Positions 34,877-44,700 of a stretch of DNA of 64,000 nucleotides are shown here, piece after piece (positions within the stretch are counted from its first letter, which is position 1; the number at the start of each line of letters is the position of its first letter). Made by a program: the position numbers and the translations under genes. This stretch comes from Verrucomicrobia subdivision 3 bacterium UBA693 (GTDB taxonomy: Bacteria; Verrucomicrobiota; Verrucomicrobiia; Limisphaerales; UBA8199). The notes under the pieces were generated by a model. That model worked only from the letters and a program-made list of their open reading frames with translations. It ran no database searches and was not told the DNA's origin. The stretch lies in the NCBI GenBank assembly GCA_002298785.1, contig DBMR01000103.1, forward strand, positions 26,957 through 90,956. Reading direction: 5' to 3'.

Positions 34877-34937
34877 TTGGTAGAGGGTCTCGTTCGCAAT
34901 GAGAAGGTCAGGGGTTCGACTCCCCGCCGCCCCACCA
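34877..34937 (+). tRNA. 5'-truncated tRNA-Ala(CGC) fragment
   Basis: The sequence keeps the 3' part of a tRNA: TTGGTAGAG from the D loop, an anticodon arm TCTCG-TTCGCAA-TGAGA with anticodon CGC, a T arm with TTCGACT, the acceptor strand CCGCCCC, discriminator A and encoded CCA (34935-34937). The acceptor 5' strand and D stem are missing; upstream is repeat copy A. Such 3' halves are typically left by integrases that use tRNA 3' ends as attachment sites, so this is a candidate att scar rather than a working tRNA. Confidence 0.7.
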
Positions 34938-34993
34938 TCCTTTCACGCTCTTTCAGCCAGAAGCAGCCGATAACTACAATTATTCCGTCAAAA

Positions 34994-36655
34994 GTGACAG
35001 CAAAAGAGACCATCTTCTCGCTTGGCCGGAAAGAGCGGAAGGGCACAGGCAAATTTATAGTAGCTTTGCCCTGGATTTTGCTCTGCGCCGCAAGTGGCAA
35101 CTTATCTATCGCAGGCGATGCAACAGGTCTGAATTACGTCACCAACCGGGCGGAGGCATTCGCCCTGGCTCAGAAGGAAGGCTGCGCCGTTCTTTTGTAT
35201 ACCGGGCGAGCGGTGTTCTGCCCCAACGGTGATCCTCGGGGGTACTTTTTCAAAGAGATTCTGCCGAACCATCCCCAGTTGGAGAGCCGCCCCAAAAAAT
35301 ACGTCGTATGCGAGCAGTTCACTTTTGCCACCAATGTGTTTAGCGCAGAGTTCAGAGAAGAGCAGCGGCGCGTTGAAGCTGTGTATAGTAAGTACAACCT
35401 GAAGGCGTTCTGGCCTGCCATGATCCCAGTGGATGCAAAAGGGAACAGGCTGAGCGGCCCCTACCTTCGATATTTCGCGGGAAAGCCCGAATTTAGCGAT
35501 ACAATTGACCATTTGTACGAGACCTTCCAAGAATACCTCGCCGCCGAACCGCCGGTCACCGTGGCGGAGGCGCAGGCCAACTTGCGTCAAGCCGCTATGG
35601 GCCGTAGCGGGACAAGACCGGTAATCGGTCTCTTCCGCAGCTCGCGCCATCCCCAGGGAGGCCAGAAGAAGTTGATTCTCGAGAACGGGATGGTCTCGAC
35701 CCAATACGAAGTTGGGGAAGCTTTGGATTACAACTTCCTGCGCGGAACACGCCAGCGCGGCGAATTTAGCGCGGGCGGTTATGAAGAGACCCTCGTTGCC
35801 ATAACGGGTCTGCTTACAAACCAACAAACCTATACTGGCAGCATTCTCGTACAAATGAACGATGCTTGGTTCAGGAGCACAATGGAGCCGGTCGGGAACC
35901 GCCCGGATCATTATCGAAATGTCGGAGGAGTCACGGTGGATGCGGGTGAATACTATTTCCTGGTTTATGTTCGCGATGACATGGTTGCCCGTATGCTGTT
36001 GCGAGGAATCGCCGCGAAATTCAAAAAGGAGAAAGGGGCAGAAGCCCAGGTTCCCACCGATCTCCGCGCTCTGATTGAGGAGGATGTCAAAAGGGAATCG
36101 TCAGCGAAGCCGGAGCCCATTCCGGCAGAGGTTTTCTCCTCCTACAGCGGCGTGTTTGGATGGGAACTGGGCACGCGTATCACCAGTAAGGGGCACGGAC
36201 TTGCATCAAACTACTTCACTTTCCAGGTAAGCTATACGAAGGATTCCGATCCAAGCATTCTTCCATTTGATCGGGTCGTTGTTTTGGGGACGCAGGAGGG
36301 ACTCATTTACGAGATCCAGGCCCACCTGACACCCCAAGTAACCAATTACGCGGCAACCAAAGAAAGCATCATCCACACGTTTGTCGAGCGATTCCCGGAA
36401 CTCGAAAGCTCGGGGCCTGATTCAGCTGTTCGAGAGTTTGGCGACAGCACGAACAAAGTGAGATTGGAAGAGGGGCGACCTCAGCTTATCCTCCGTTTCC
36501 AAAACATGCCTCTTCGCATAGAAATGGAAAGGAACTTGCTCAGACCACCAGGGGCGAACAAGCGTCCTCCTGCCTCCTCCCAGAGTGGGACCGTAACCAA
36601 CCAACTCCAGCCCGGATGGAATCAGAATCCTCCAAGGACAAATAGAATTCGGTAA
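34994..36655 (+). CDS. Secreted protein of unknown function with thioredoxin-like N-terminal region
   Basis: About 553 residues from a GTG at 34994; the frame is open back to 34874 but would then read through the tRNA fragment. A hydrophobic signal-like segment (IVALPWILLCAASGNLSIA) follows 24 residues. Residues 45-160 (AFALAQKEGCAVLLYTGRA, then FFKEILPNHPQ and KYVVCEQF) resemble a thioredoxin-like fold without CXXC. The rest has no recognised family, and the C-terminus is rich in Pro, Asn and Gln. The start is uncertain. Confidence 0.6.
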   Translation: MTAKETIFSLGRKERKGTGKFIVALPWILLCAASGNLSIAGDATGLNYVTNRAEAFALAQKEGCAVLLYTGRAVFCPNGDPRGYFFKEILPNHPQLESRPKKYVVCEQFTFATNVFSAEFREEQRRVEAVYSKYNLKAFWPAMIPVDAKGNRLSGPYLRYFAGKPEFSDTIDHLYETFQEYLAAEPPVTVAEAQANLRQAAMGRSGTRPVIGLFRSSRHPQGGQKKLILENGMVSTQYEVGEALDYNFLRGTRQRGEFSAGGYEETLVAITGLLTNQQTYTGSILVQMNDAWFRSTMEPVGNRPDHYRNVGGVTVDAGEYYFLVYVRDDMVARMLLRGIAAKFKKEKGAEAQVPTDLRALIEEDVKRESSAKPEPIPAEVFSSYSGVFGWELGTRITSKGHGLASNYFTFQVSYTKDSDPSILPFDRVVVLGTQEGLIYEIQAHLTPQVTNYAATKESIIHTFVERFPELESSGPDSAVREFGDSTNKVRLEEGRPQLILRFQNMPLRIEMERNLLRPPGANKRPPASSQSGTVTNQLQPGWNQNPPRTNRIR

Positions 36656-36707
36656 GAATTCGATCAGCCTTGGAACGTATCACTGCTAGGAAGGCTCATG
36701 CCGTGAT

Positions 36708-36798
36708 CAACTTGTTGTTGACAAACTACTTGTCAGTTCTGATCGTGCCCCATGAGGTATTCTATTACGTATAATATGACGCCGAGTAGTTGTTGGGC
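36708..36798 (+). repeat. 95-bp upstream repeat, copy 2 (before the lipoprotein gene)
   Basis: Second copy of the block at 33946-34037, from CAACTTGTTG to the lipoprotein ATG. ACAAACTACT near its left end and AGTAGTTGT near its right end are imperfect inverted arms. The right end, AGTTGTTGGGC, contains a match to the integron core-site consensus GTTRRRY directly before the ATG, but no matching RYYYAAC partner is evident on the left. A TATAAT at 36770 may serve as -10. Confidence 0.65.
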
Positions 36799-37092
36799 AT
36801 GAACGTTCTCCCGATCTTGCGTGCCCTACTATGCGCAGGGGTAGCTACGGTCCTCGTTGGGTGCAGCAGCACCAAGGCAGCCCGTGTCGGACATGCGAAC
36901 CTGAAGACCACGCACCGCTGCACGACCTTTGACCTTCTGAAGGGGGCTGATTATATCTACGATCTTGAGCTCCCGCCGGTCAGTCTGAGTGAGCGCGGCG
37001 AACACGTCTTCCACGTTCGGGGCCTGCACAACTCAGTTTTTCCGGATTCCCTTCTGCTGCTGTATCCTGTTTTTCATCCTCTATCTGACTCA

Positions 37093-37971
37093 GAGCCTGT
37101 TTGATTAATGGGTTTAGGACCTTCCAAGCCGAACGAGCATGAGCCGAATCATGGCCAGGTAGACCATGGTTTCGCCGGTCCTGGCTTGGCGTTCGTAGTC
37201 GCGGGTGAGCCTGCGGGAGCGGCCGAACCATCCGAAGGTACGTTCCACGACCCAACGGCGCGGCAGGACCTTGAACGTGTGCAGGTCGGAGCGTTTCACA
37301 ATTTCGACGGTGCAGCGCCAAAGCTGGCGCGCCTTTTCGAGCAACGCACCGGCATATCCGCCGTCGGCCCAGATATGTTTAACCCGACGACACGTGACTC
37401 GGCCGAAGAAGGTGGCCAGCAACTGCTGAGCCGCATCCCGGTCCTGGATGTTCGCCGGCAAGACCATCACCAGCAGCACCAAGCCGATGGTGTCGACGAG
37501 AATATGGCGTTTGCGACCGTTGATTTTCTTGCCCGCATCGTAGCCCCGCTCCTCGCTGACCTCGGAGCTCTTGACACTCTGGCTGTCGATGATGGCCGCG
37601 CTGGATTGCGCCTTGCGCCCTTCGACCAGGCGCAACTGTTGGCGCAGCTGGGTATGAATCTCGAGCCACAAGCCGTTGCCTTTCCAGAGCCGGAAATAGT
37701 GATAAACCGTGGGCCACGGGGCGAAGTCCTTGGGGAGGTTGCGCCACTGGCATCCCGTTTTGACCAGGTAGAAGATGGCGTTGAGCAACTCGCCAAAAGC
37801 ATGCTCACGGGGCCGGCCCCGCTTGCTGGGTTTGGGGAAGCAAGATTCGATAAGTTTCCATTGGGTGTCTGTAAGATCAGAGGTATAGCGCACCGCAAGT
37901 GTGTAACCAATTGCGGTACAAGGTACAAGTTATCGTTAACGTGATGTTAAGTATATTTTTCAAACAGGCTC
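37093..37971 (-). mobile_element. IS5-family insertion sequence (TNA target duplication)
   Basis: An 879-bp element bounded by perfect 12-bp terminal inverted repeats GAGCCTGTTTGA, flanked by TCA at 37090-37092 and 37972-37974. It holds one intact transposase gene on the minus strand. TNA duplications and this single-frame DDE transposase fit the IS1031-like part of the IS5 family. Confidence 0.9.
37114..37893 (-). CDS. IS5-family DDE transposase
   Basis: 259 residues, intact. The N-terminal DUF4096-type region reads LTDTQWKLIESCFPKPSKRGRPRE and GCQWRNLPKDFAPWPTVYHYFRLW. Catalytic residues are D103 (IIDSQSVK), D177 (IWADGGYAG) and E217 (RRWVVERTFGWF). It is encoded within one frame with no need for frameshifting. 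The protein could also act on the 67-bp MITE at 983-1049, whose ends match. Confidence 0.93.
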   Translation of the reverse strand: MRYTSDLTDTQWKLIESCFPKPSKRGRPREHAFGELLNAIFYLVKTGCQWRNLPKDFAPWPTVYHYFRLWKGNGLWLEIHTQLRQQLRLVEGRKAQSSAAIIDSQSVKSSEVSEERGYDAGKKINGRKRHILVDTIGLVLLVMVLPANIQDRDAAQQLLATFFGRVTCRRVKHIWADGGYAGALLEKARQLWRCTVEIVKRSDLHTFKVLPRRWVVERTFGWFGRSRRLTRDYERQARTGETMVYLAMIRLMLVRLGRS

Positions 37972-38284
37972 TCAGCGTACCGTCCCCAATGGGGGGATGC
38001 GCGTGTAATAGTTGAGTTCAGGGACTCGACGGGGGCGACGCTGTTCTCGCGCACCATTGACTTCGCGACTGCGGAATTCGCGGAGGATCACGCACGATAC
38101 ACCAGGCCCAACTTCTCTTGCTACCTCGGAGCAGCCGTTGCGGAGCACTTACGCGGGCTCACGAACTACGACGCCGTGGTGACCATTGCGACTCCAACAA
38201 GAAAGGGAGAACATTTTGCTCGCTTGCACGGAGAGTCGTTTGCGTTCGACAGAGCGGGTCAACAATCGGATTGAGCCAATGAGG

Positions 38285-38334
38285 AGGAGCGCGTTCAGCT
38301 CGGTTCCACATTCCGGCGTGATTGACGCGCTCCT
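38285..38334. repeat. Inverted repeat between the broken lipoprotein gene and the next ORF
   Basis: AGGAGCGCGT (38285-38294) and ACGCGCTCCT (38325-38334) are perfect 10-bp arms separated by 30 nt. It sits in the 95-bp gap between two genes, 11 bp after the stop codon of the first. It may be a bidirectional terminator stem without a T-run, or a recombination-site hairpin. Confidence 0.4.
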
Positions 38335-38369
38335 ACTCAGGGCTGATCCTCAACCTTCGGCGTAGCGAT

Positions 38370-38924
38370 ATGGCCACCACTTTCCGATTCCTAGCCAGCG
38401 CAGAAGAGGGGCAGATGGTCCTGGACTGGTTCGCAAACCTTCCAGAGACGCCGCATGTCCACCCGAGGCCGGATGGCGCGGCTCTCTTGTTACGCCAGTT
38501 CGGGCCGCTCGCCATGACCTCAACCAACGAAGCGGACCCTAAGCGGTCCCCAGTGGTGTTGTTTATTCAGCCTCAGGTCAGGCACGGCATCTTGTGGACC
38601 GCCGGGGAAGTTCAGTTCCTGGCCGAGAGGATGAGGTCTTCATTTCCTGGCCTCCAGAAAGTGCTGACAAGCTTTCGCACGTGGCTGAGGAGCTTCCCTG
38701 TGGTTTTCCGCCAGCCACGGCTGCCACAGACTTCAGGAGGTTCATGGGACTATTACTTGGAGGGAGGCCTGCTCAATGCGAGCGATGAGATTCTTGCTCT
38801 ACCTACAGGCATGGCGGCTTTGGAGCGCGGCCAGTATTTCGTTTGGCACGGAGATTCCCAAGCCAGACAGGATACGCTCCTGAAGCAGCTAAGATTGCGA
38901 GGCGTCCCGGGCGCCGAACCTTGA
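38370..38924 (+). CDS. Protein of unknown function
   Basis: 184 residues from an ATG at 38370 (MATTFRFLASAEEGQMVLDW); no ribosome-binding site distinguishes it from in-frame starts upstream. It has no signal peptide or membrane helix. The beginning, FRFLASAEEGQMVLDWFANLP, and the composition suggest a soluble globular protein. I do not recognise a family. It lies alone between the broken lipoprotein gene and a 293-bp stretch (38925-39217) where I see nothing. Confidence 0.55.
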   Translation: MATTFRFLASAEEGQMVLDWFANLPETPHVHPRPDGAALLLRQFGPLAMTSTNEADPKRSPVVLFIQPQVRHGILWTAGEVQFLAERMRSSFPGLQKVLTSFRTWLRSFPVVFRQPRLPQTSGGSWDYYLEGGLLNASDEILALPTGMAALERGQYFVWHGDSQARQDTLLKQLRLRGVPGAEP

Positions 38925-39217
38925 AGGGTGTTTTTCTGCGGAGCGCGCCCCACTGCCGATGGACAACGGCTGCTGATCAACTGGAAACGAGTCAACCCAT
39001 AGCAAATCAGCCGCGGCACGGCGGGAAGCTTGTGTATTTTATCTTACCTTTGTTCGTTCTGAAAAACATTCAAGCTATGGGCGACCCCTTTTACGTCAAA
39101 CGGGCAACATTGGTGACCGCCAGGCGCTGACCACCTTTCACAAAAGGGGTATCATTAGGTTTGCAGGAACTGGCGGCGGGTCGCATTCATAATGGATGTT
39201 CTGGATAGTTGGGTGGA

Positions 39218-40097
39218 TCAGGATCCAGCCATCCGCTCCTCGATCCACCGGCGGTTGCGCACGGCAGAATCAAACGGGTTGCGGTCTTCGGGCTCATCCT
39301 CCCAGGCATACCAGCCGGAGTATCCGATTTCCTTCAAAGTGGCGATGCAGCCCGCCACCTGGGCTACACCTTCACCCAACAGACAGGTTTGATGAGCGCC
39401 AGCGACTTTGACATCCTTGATATGAACATAGCGGACCAAATTGCCGCACGCGCGAATGACCTCTGGCCCGGATGCTCCCTGGGTGGCCAGCCATCCGGTA
39501 TCGATGCACACGCCCAGCCATTCGTTGCCGCCCCCCCACCACTTTGAGAATCTCCTGAGCCGTTTTCTGCGGGTGGTTCTCGATATCGAAACGCACCCCC
39601 ATTTCCCGGCACAGAGCGGTTGCTTGCTCGGGTGTGTGGTCCCCGATCCAACCGTTGATTTCGGGGATGCCCAGCCATTGGCAAATCTCAAGGGTCTGGC
39701 GGCTCAGGGCGCCTCCGTAGCCGGTGGCCTTAAGCCCGTAGTCATCCAGAATGGCTTTCCAGGTGGCGGTGCGCTCGCGGTTCATTACTTCCGGCGACGC
39801 GTGGGCTTCCCAAATATCCACCGCACGAAATCCAGTGGCGGAGATTTCCCGGCAGATAGCCCCCCAGGCCGCCGCATCCGTGCTGGCGACGGTTTGCTTG
39901 TGTTGTTCGCCCCAGCGCGCGAGTTCGTATCGGTAGCCCGAAACCCGCCCCACCAGGTTCGCGGTAACGAAAGTCACCCGGGTGGAACCAGCCTGCGGGC
40001 TTTTCAGTGTCGAACACCCCAGGGAGCCGGCGATCAAGCCGACGCCCGCGGCGCCGGTCGTGGCCAGCAACTGGCGTCTAGTAAAAGCCGGGATCAC
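39218..40097 (-). CDS. Sugar phosphate isomerase/epimerase (TIM barrel), Tat-type signal, frameshifted
   Basis: The N-terminal part starts at a GTG overlapping the sulfatase stop (GTGA, 40094-40097) with a twin-arginine signal (FTRRQLLATTGAAGVGLIAG) ending in a lipobox-like GSLGC. The AP-endonuclease-2-type barrel follows (FRAVDIWEAH, GVRFDIENHP). At 39531-39537 a run of seven C (G on the coding strand) shifts the frame. Reading it as six restores GGGNEWLGVCIDTGWLATQG and continues to WEDEPEDRNPF. Total would be about 292 residues. Such secreted isomerases often sit with sulfatases or glycosidases. The shift may be a sequencing error or a real inactivation. Confidence 0.75.
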
Positions 40098-41629
40098 TCT
40101 TCGAGTTCCTCGGGGCGGATCAGCTTGCCTTCCCAAAACCACGCGCCATTGGTCTGGACCAGGACACGATGAGCGCTGCCCGGAGCCGGCGGAAGATTGG
40201 TTTTGGGGAGCCATGAGGAAAGCTTCCGGACAATACTCCGATTCGCGGCGACCTGGACCACGTTCGTCCATTCGTTCGGGTCGACCCGGAGATTGTAAAG
40301 CTCCTCAGAACCGTCCGCGTAGTGAATATACCGCCAGTCTTCGGTGCGAACGGAGTGATTCCCCTGGTTATGGGTTGTGATCGCGGGCCACTTGCGTGAG
40401 GCGCTTGCGTTGCGCAGTTGAGACGCGAGGCTGTGGCCTTCCAAACCCGCTTTGGCAGGAAGGCCGCACAATTCGACGAGGGTCGGGAAGATGTCCAGCA
40501 GCTCGGCTGGGCGCACGCACCGGCCGCCGGGGGCCACACCGGGGCCGGCGAAAATCAACGGCACTCGCGTGGACCGTTCCCACAAGGAATTCTTGCCTGT
40601 GATGCCCTTTTCGCCGAGATGCCATCCGTTGTCAGACCAGGCGACGACCACGGTATTGGAGCCCTCCCCGGAAGCGTCGAGCGCGTCGAGGACCCTTCCG
40701 AGTTGCGCATCCATAAAGGTCGTACTGGCGAGGTAAGCGCGAACCAGCGGCTGCCATTGGTTCGATTGGCGAAGCCAGGATAGGCGCGGCTCCGGCAGTT
40801 TCCAATGCAAATACCACGAAAAGAAAGGGGTATCCTTGCGGTCATCTTCCAGCCATGGCGGCAGGATGATTTGGCTCTCGGGCGGGGTTCGGCCAAACCA
40901 CTTCTGCGAAGCGAAGCACGGCACGTGCGGGAGCCGAAAGCCGGCCGCCAAAAAGAAAGGCCGGTCCTTGGGGCGGTTCTGCAACTGGGCGATGGCATTG
41001 TCCGCAGTGATCCAATCCGGCTGGATCCGGTCGTCCGCGGGGAATACCCCCCAATCCATGGCGCGCAGGTCATCCGGCGTGTGGACGAACTTTTCCTTCG
41101 GCAGGGGCATGCCGGGAGCCGGTCCCCAGACTTCGAATTCGAGCTTCTGCAACGCAGCGGGGATTGAACCGTCGTGAAACACCTTGCCGAAGCCCGCGGT
41201 GAAATAACCGTTGCGGGAAAAGTATTGGGGCAAGGCAAGGACGTTGGTGGTCACCGCCACCGAGCGGATTCCGGGCGCAAGAGCGTAAATGCCGGTGGAC
41301 GAAGGACGCAATCCCGTGAGCAGGCTCGACCGGGAAGGATTGCACAACGGGGCCTGCACATGGGCATTGAGAAACACGGTCCCACGCTGCGCCAGCCTGT
41401 CGAGATTGGGCGTGTTCGCCTGGGGATGGCCTCCCAGGCAGCCGACCCAGTCGTTCAGGTCGTCTATGGCGATAAACAGCACGTTCGGACCGGCACGGTG
41501 GTGTCCCTGCGCGAAAGCGGGGTACGCCACCGTGAGCAGCGCCAAAACGACGAAGCCCAGGGAGCGCCACCCCCAGCATCTCGCCTGAATTATCTGGCTC
41601 ACAAAAATCAAAACCGGTTGTGCCCGCAT
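40094..41629 (-). CDS. Secreted type I sulfatase (iduronate-2-sulfatase-like)
   Basis: A 511-residue sulfatase with signal peptide (LGFVVLALLTVAYPAFA). The formylglycine site is C96 in LCNPSRSSLLTGLRPSSTGI, so it requires activation by a formylglycine-generating enzyme. The N-terminal metal site is VLFIAIDDLNDWVGCLGGHPQANTPNLDRLA and a later one is VVAWSDNGWHLGEKG. These motifs match the iduronate-2-sulfatase subgroup (family S1). The ATG at 41629 is chosen because the longer upstream frame has no similarity to the family. Its stop overlaps the start of the isomerase gene, so the pair is co-expressed. Confidence 0.88.
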   Translation of the reverse strand: MRAQPVLIFVSQIIQARCWGWRSLGFVVLALLTVAYPAFAQGHHRAGPNVLFIAIDDLNDWVGCLGGHPQANTPNLDRLAQRGTVFLNAHVQAPLCNPSRSSLLTGLRPSSTGIYALAPGIRSVAVTTNVLALPQYFSRNGYFTAGFGKVFHDGSIPAALQKLEFEVWGPAPGMPLPKEKFVHTPDDLRAMDWGVFPADDRIQPDWITADNAIAQLQNRPKDRPFFLAAGFRLPHVPCFASQKWFGRTPPESQIILPPWLEDDRKDTPFFSWYLHWKLPEPRLSWLRQSNQWQPLVRAYLASTTFMDAQLGRVLDALDASGEGSNTVVVAWSDNGWHLGEKGITGKNSLWERSTRVPLIFAGPGVAPGGRCVRPAELLDIFPTLVELCGLPAKAGLEGHSLASQLRNASASRKWPAITTHNQGNHSVRTEDWRYIHYADGSEELYNLRVDPNEWTNVVQVAANRSIVRKLSSWLPKTNLPPAPGSAHRVLVQTNGAWFWEGKLIRPEELEE

Positions 41630-41775
41630 TCGCGCGGCCAGCAAGCACTCGACCGCAGTTTCGGTAGTGCCAGAGCAACCACCGTTTGCAAGAAAATAAA
41701 AACTGTCCGGGGCACAGGGGTCTTCTGATTTGGCCCGAAAAGACCGGTGGCTGCGAGTTCGCGGTTGGAGGCGGC

Positions 41776-44700
41776 CTATTGCGTCCAGATTCGAACGAAA
41801 CCCTGCTGCGCCGGGCCAAAGGCAGTGAGCGGAATGGAGATCGTCTTTAAAGTGCCGTCGCCGACAATGGTCGAATTCGTCAGCCACGGGCCACTGGCCA
41901 GGTTGGTATGGTAGAGCACGAGGTGGCTGAAGCCGGCTTGCGAGTTGAACGAGCATTGGAAGTTCGCGCCGCTGATCTGCGGATTCAGCAGGGTGACCGC
42001 CGGAGGCAGATTGCCCGCGGTCTCGGTGATGCGCGCAAGGTAACCGCCAGTGAGGTATTGCGGGAAACAAATCGGGAAGCCGAGGCAGAGGAACGAGCCA
42101 AAAGCGGTGTTGGTGCCGAATTGCGCGGACTCATTCACAAAGCCGCAGGCCCACACCCCGCCGCTATCCAGATCAATGTCCCGCAGGTTCACAAGCTTGT
42201 TCGTAGACAGCGCGGTGCGAACCCAGAGGTTGCTGCCATTGCGATCGAATTTGGCGAGGAACGCCTGGGAGGCAAAACCGTTGCCGATCGTGTCCAGGTG
42301 CGGCCCGCCGATGGTGCGATTGCCGAAGGTCGCGTAACCGTCATAATCACCAGCCACATAGACATTCCCTGTCCCGTCCGCCTTGCTGACCCACGGCGTG
42401 ATGCCTGCGCCACCGAACGTGGCCGCCAGGTACGCCGAGCCGTTGGTGTCATACCGGGCGAGATACTGGCCGTTGGGTGCCGACCAATTGACGGAGAACG
42501 CGCCGAAGACGGCGTTGGACCCGAAGCCGTTACCGACGAGGAACAAGTTCGTGCCGGAAACGGAAACCGCCGGCACGTCGTTGGGTTGGCTGAGCGGATT
42601 GGGCGCGCCCTGGGCGGAACCGATGCCACGAATCCAAAGGGCCTGCCCATTGGTAGCGTTGAGCGCGGCCAGAGCCCACGCCCGATCGGATGTGTTGGTG
42701 AGGCCGCCAATGGAGTTCGTTGGATTGCCCAGGAAAGCCACGTAGAGGCGCCCGGCTTCCTGCGCCAAATAGCGCGTCCAGCCCGACGGTTTCTGAATCC
42801 AACGCACGTTCCCGTTAGCGTCGTACTGGGCGAGAACACCGGCCTGGCCGTTGACGAAGGTGTTGGTGGTGCCGAAGTTCACGAAGTTCTGCCCCAGCAG
42901 GGAGATGGTGACATTGCCCGCGGCATCGGAGGTGAGTTCATGATAGCTCTGAAACATAAAGTTCGTGCCACCAATGGTGCGCACCCATAGGACATTGCCC
43001 GCCGGATCAATGCGCGTGAGGAACACGGAAGCGCCGGCGCTTTCGACGAGGGCATTCGTACCGAGACCATTCGTGCCAAAGAACACGCCCGACATGTAAA
43101 CGCCATCTCCCGGCGCACGGGTGACGCATTGTGGATAAGAGTTGCCGTTGCCGCTGTTGGTGACGGCGCGGGCCCAGAGTTGCGGGCCGTTCACGTCGTA
43201 CTTAAACAAGCCCGCGGCGAAACGGTCCTTGCTCGAGAAGATGGAACTCGAGCCGAAGTAATTCGTTCCGGTGAAGGACGCCGCCTGATACACATTTCCG
43301 GAACTGTCCACCAGGCACGCGATGCCGTAGTTCGTCGTAAATTGGGTGCTGGGATTTCCCGTCGGAGCGCTAACTGCGCGCGCCCAATCCGGCGGCAGCG
43401 GCGCGCTGGCGAAACTCACCACCGCCGTGCGCGAATAGGTCACGCCAATGAAGTTGCTGGCAGCAACGAAATAGGAACCCGCCACGACGGCAGTGCCGGA
43501 GTTTGCAGGGATGTAGAACTTCTGCGTCGCGCCGGCAATGGCACCGGAGCCGACCCTGTACCATTGCCAGGTGGGTGCGGGATTATTCGTGGAGTCAGCC
43601 AGCAAGGCCGCGAAGTAACCGGGGTAATTCGTCTGATCGACCGGCTGCTGCGTGAGGAACGGTGGCTGCGCTGCCAGTGGCACGAAGTTCACTTCATCGA
43701 GATAGCCCGCCTGGGCCGGATCGGTATCGCCGAAGGCGGACGCAGTCCAAGTCAACGCGTGCGTGCCCGGACCGAGAGTGAAGGGGCCTTCCTGTTGCCA
43801 CGCCGTCACGCCGTAAATGTCATTCTGATGCGCGCCATCAATATCGAACTCCAGGTCCCAAGAAAAGTTCGGGTCCTCCGCGTGGCATGACCACCAGAAC
43901 GTCAGCGTGCCCGGACCGGTGACGGTGGTTTGCAGGGTGGAGGTCTGGAAATTCGTTACGGACCCACTGCGCGCGGCGGAACTGGAGCCGTTGTAGGTAT
44001 TGGTTGATTGGATAAGCCATGGGGCATCGCCGCCGGTGGTCCATGTCAGGCCGACCGTGCCCAGAGCAGAATTGAAATCGCCCCATGAACGTCCAGCCAA
44101 GGTCGCCACCTCAGCGGCACTCATCTCCCCACCCCAGATGCGAACGTCATCGAGCAGGCCTGTGAAAAAGCCATTGTACCCGCCCGCGAGATAGAGGATG
44201 GCACTGGCAATGATCGGACGATTCGTGCTCACCCCCGTCGCTTCGAGGTTGCCGTCCACGTAGAGCTTTACGACGCCGGTGGTGGCGTTCCGGGTTGCCG
44301 CGAGCAGATGATACACGCCGTCATTTACGGTGGTGGTGGAGTGAAGCACGGTGTCCGAGGCCCCATTGGGATTGCCAACCGTGAAGGCGGCCTTCTGACC
44401 CGTGATCGAGAACACGACCTGATTGGCCGGGTCGGCATATTCGAACCAGATGGGCGCGCCGAAGTAGGCGTTGGCGAAATCGAAGTTGACCGTGTTGGTC
44501 GTCTTGACCCAGGCGGTCAGAGAGAAGTCTCCATACAAAGCATTGGACAGGTTGAGGAAGCTGCTGGCGCCATTCGGGAAGAAACAAAGGCTCGTGTCGC
44601 CGCGGAAGTTGCGCGCGTAGGAACCGACCGCCGCATTTGCCGAAGCCACATCGAGGTTGTTCGTGTTGCCGGTGCCGGAGCCGCAATTGGAGTCGTTGCC

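Larger units (their letters stand above)
36799..38274 (+). pseudogene. Lipoprotein gene interrupted by an IS5-type element
   Basis: The 5' part (36799-37092) encodes 98 residues with a signal peptide and lipobox LVGC-S. The 3' part (37975-38274) encodes 99 residues (AYRPQWGDARVIVEFRDSTG to FAFDRAGQQSD). Removing 37093-37971 and one TCA copy joins them in frame as FHPLSDS-AYRPQWGD, giving a 197-residue lipoprotein of unknown family. As it stands, translation stops a few codons inside the IS. The upstream region carries the 95-bp repeat. The flanking halves show no other damage, so the insertion looks recent. Confidence 0.85.

Noticed and set aside
36708..36798. Complete attC site in front of the lipoprotein gene
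   Set aside because: The right end fits GTTRRRY (GTTGGGC), but no complementary RYYYAAC is found at the left. Kept only as a finding about a shared upstream repeat.
40094..42070. Longer 658-residue start for the sulfatase
   Set aside because: The extra 147 residues overlap the 3' end of the LamG gene, have no family match and precede an obvious signal peptide at 41629.
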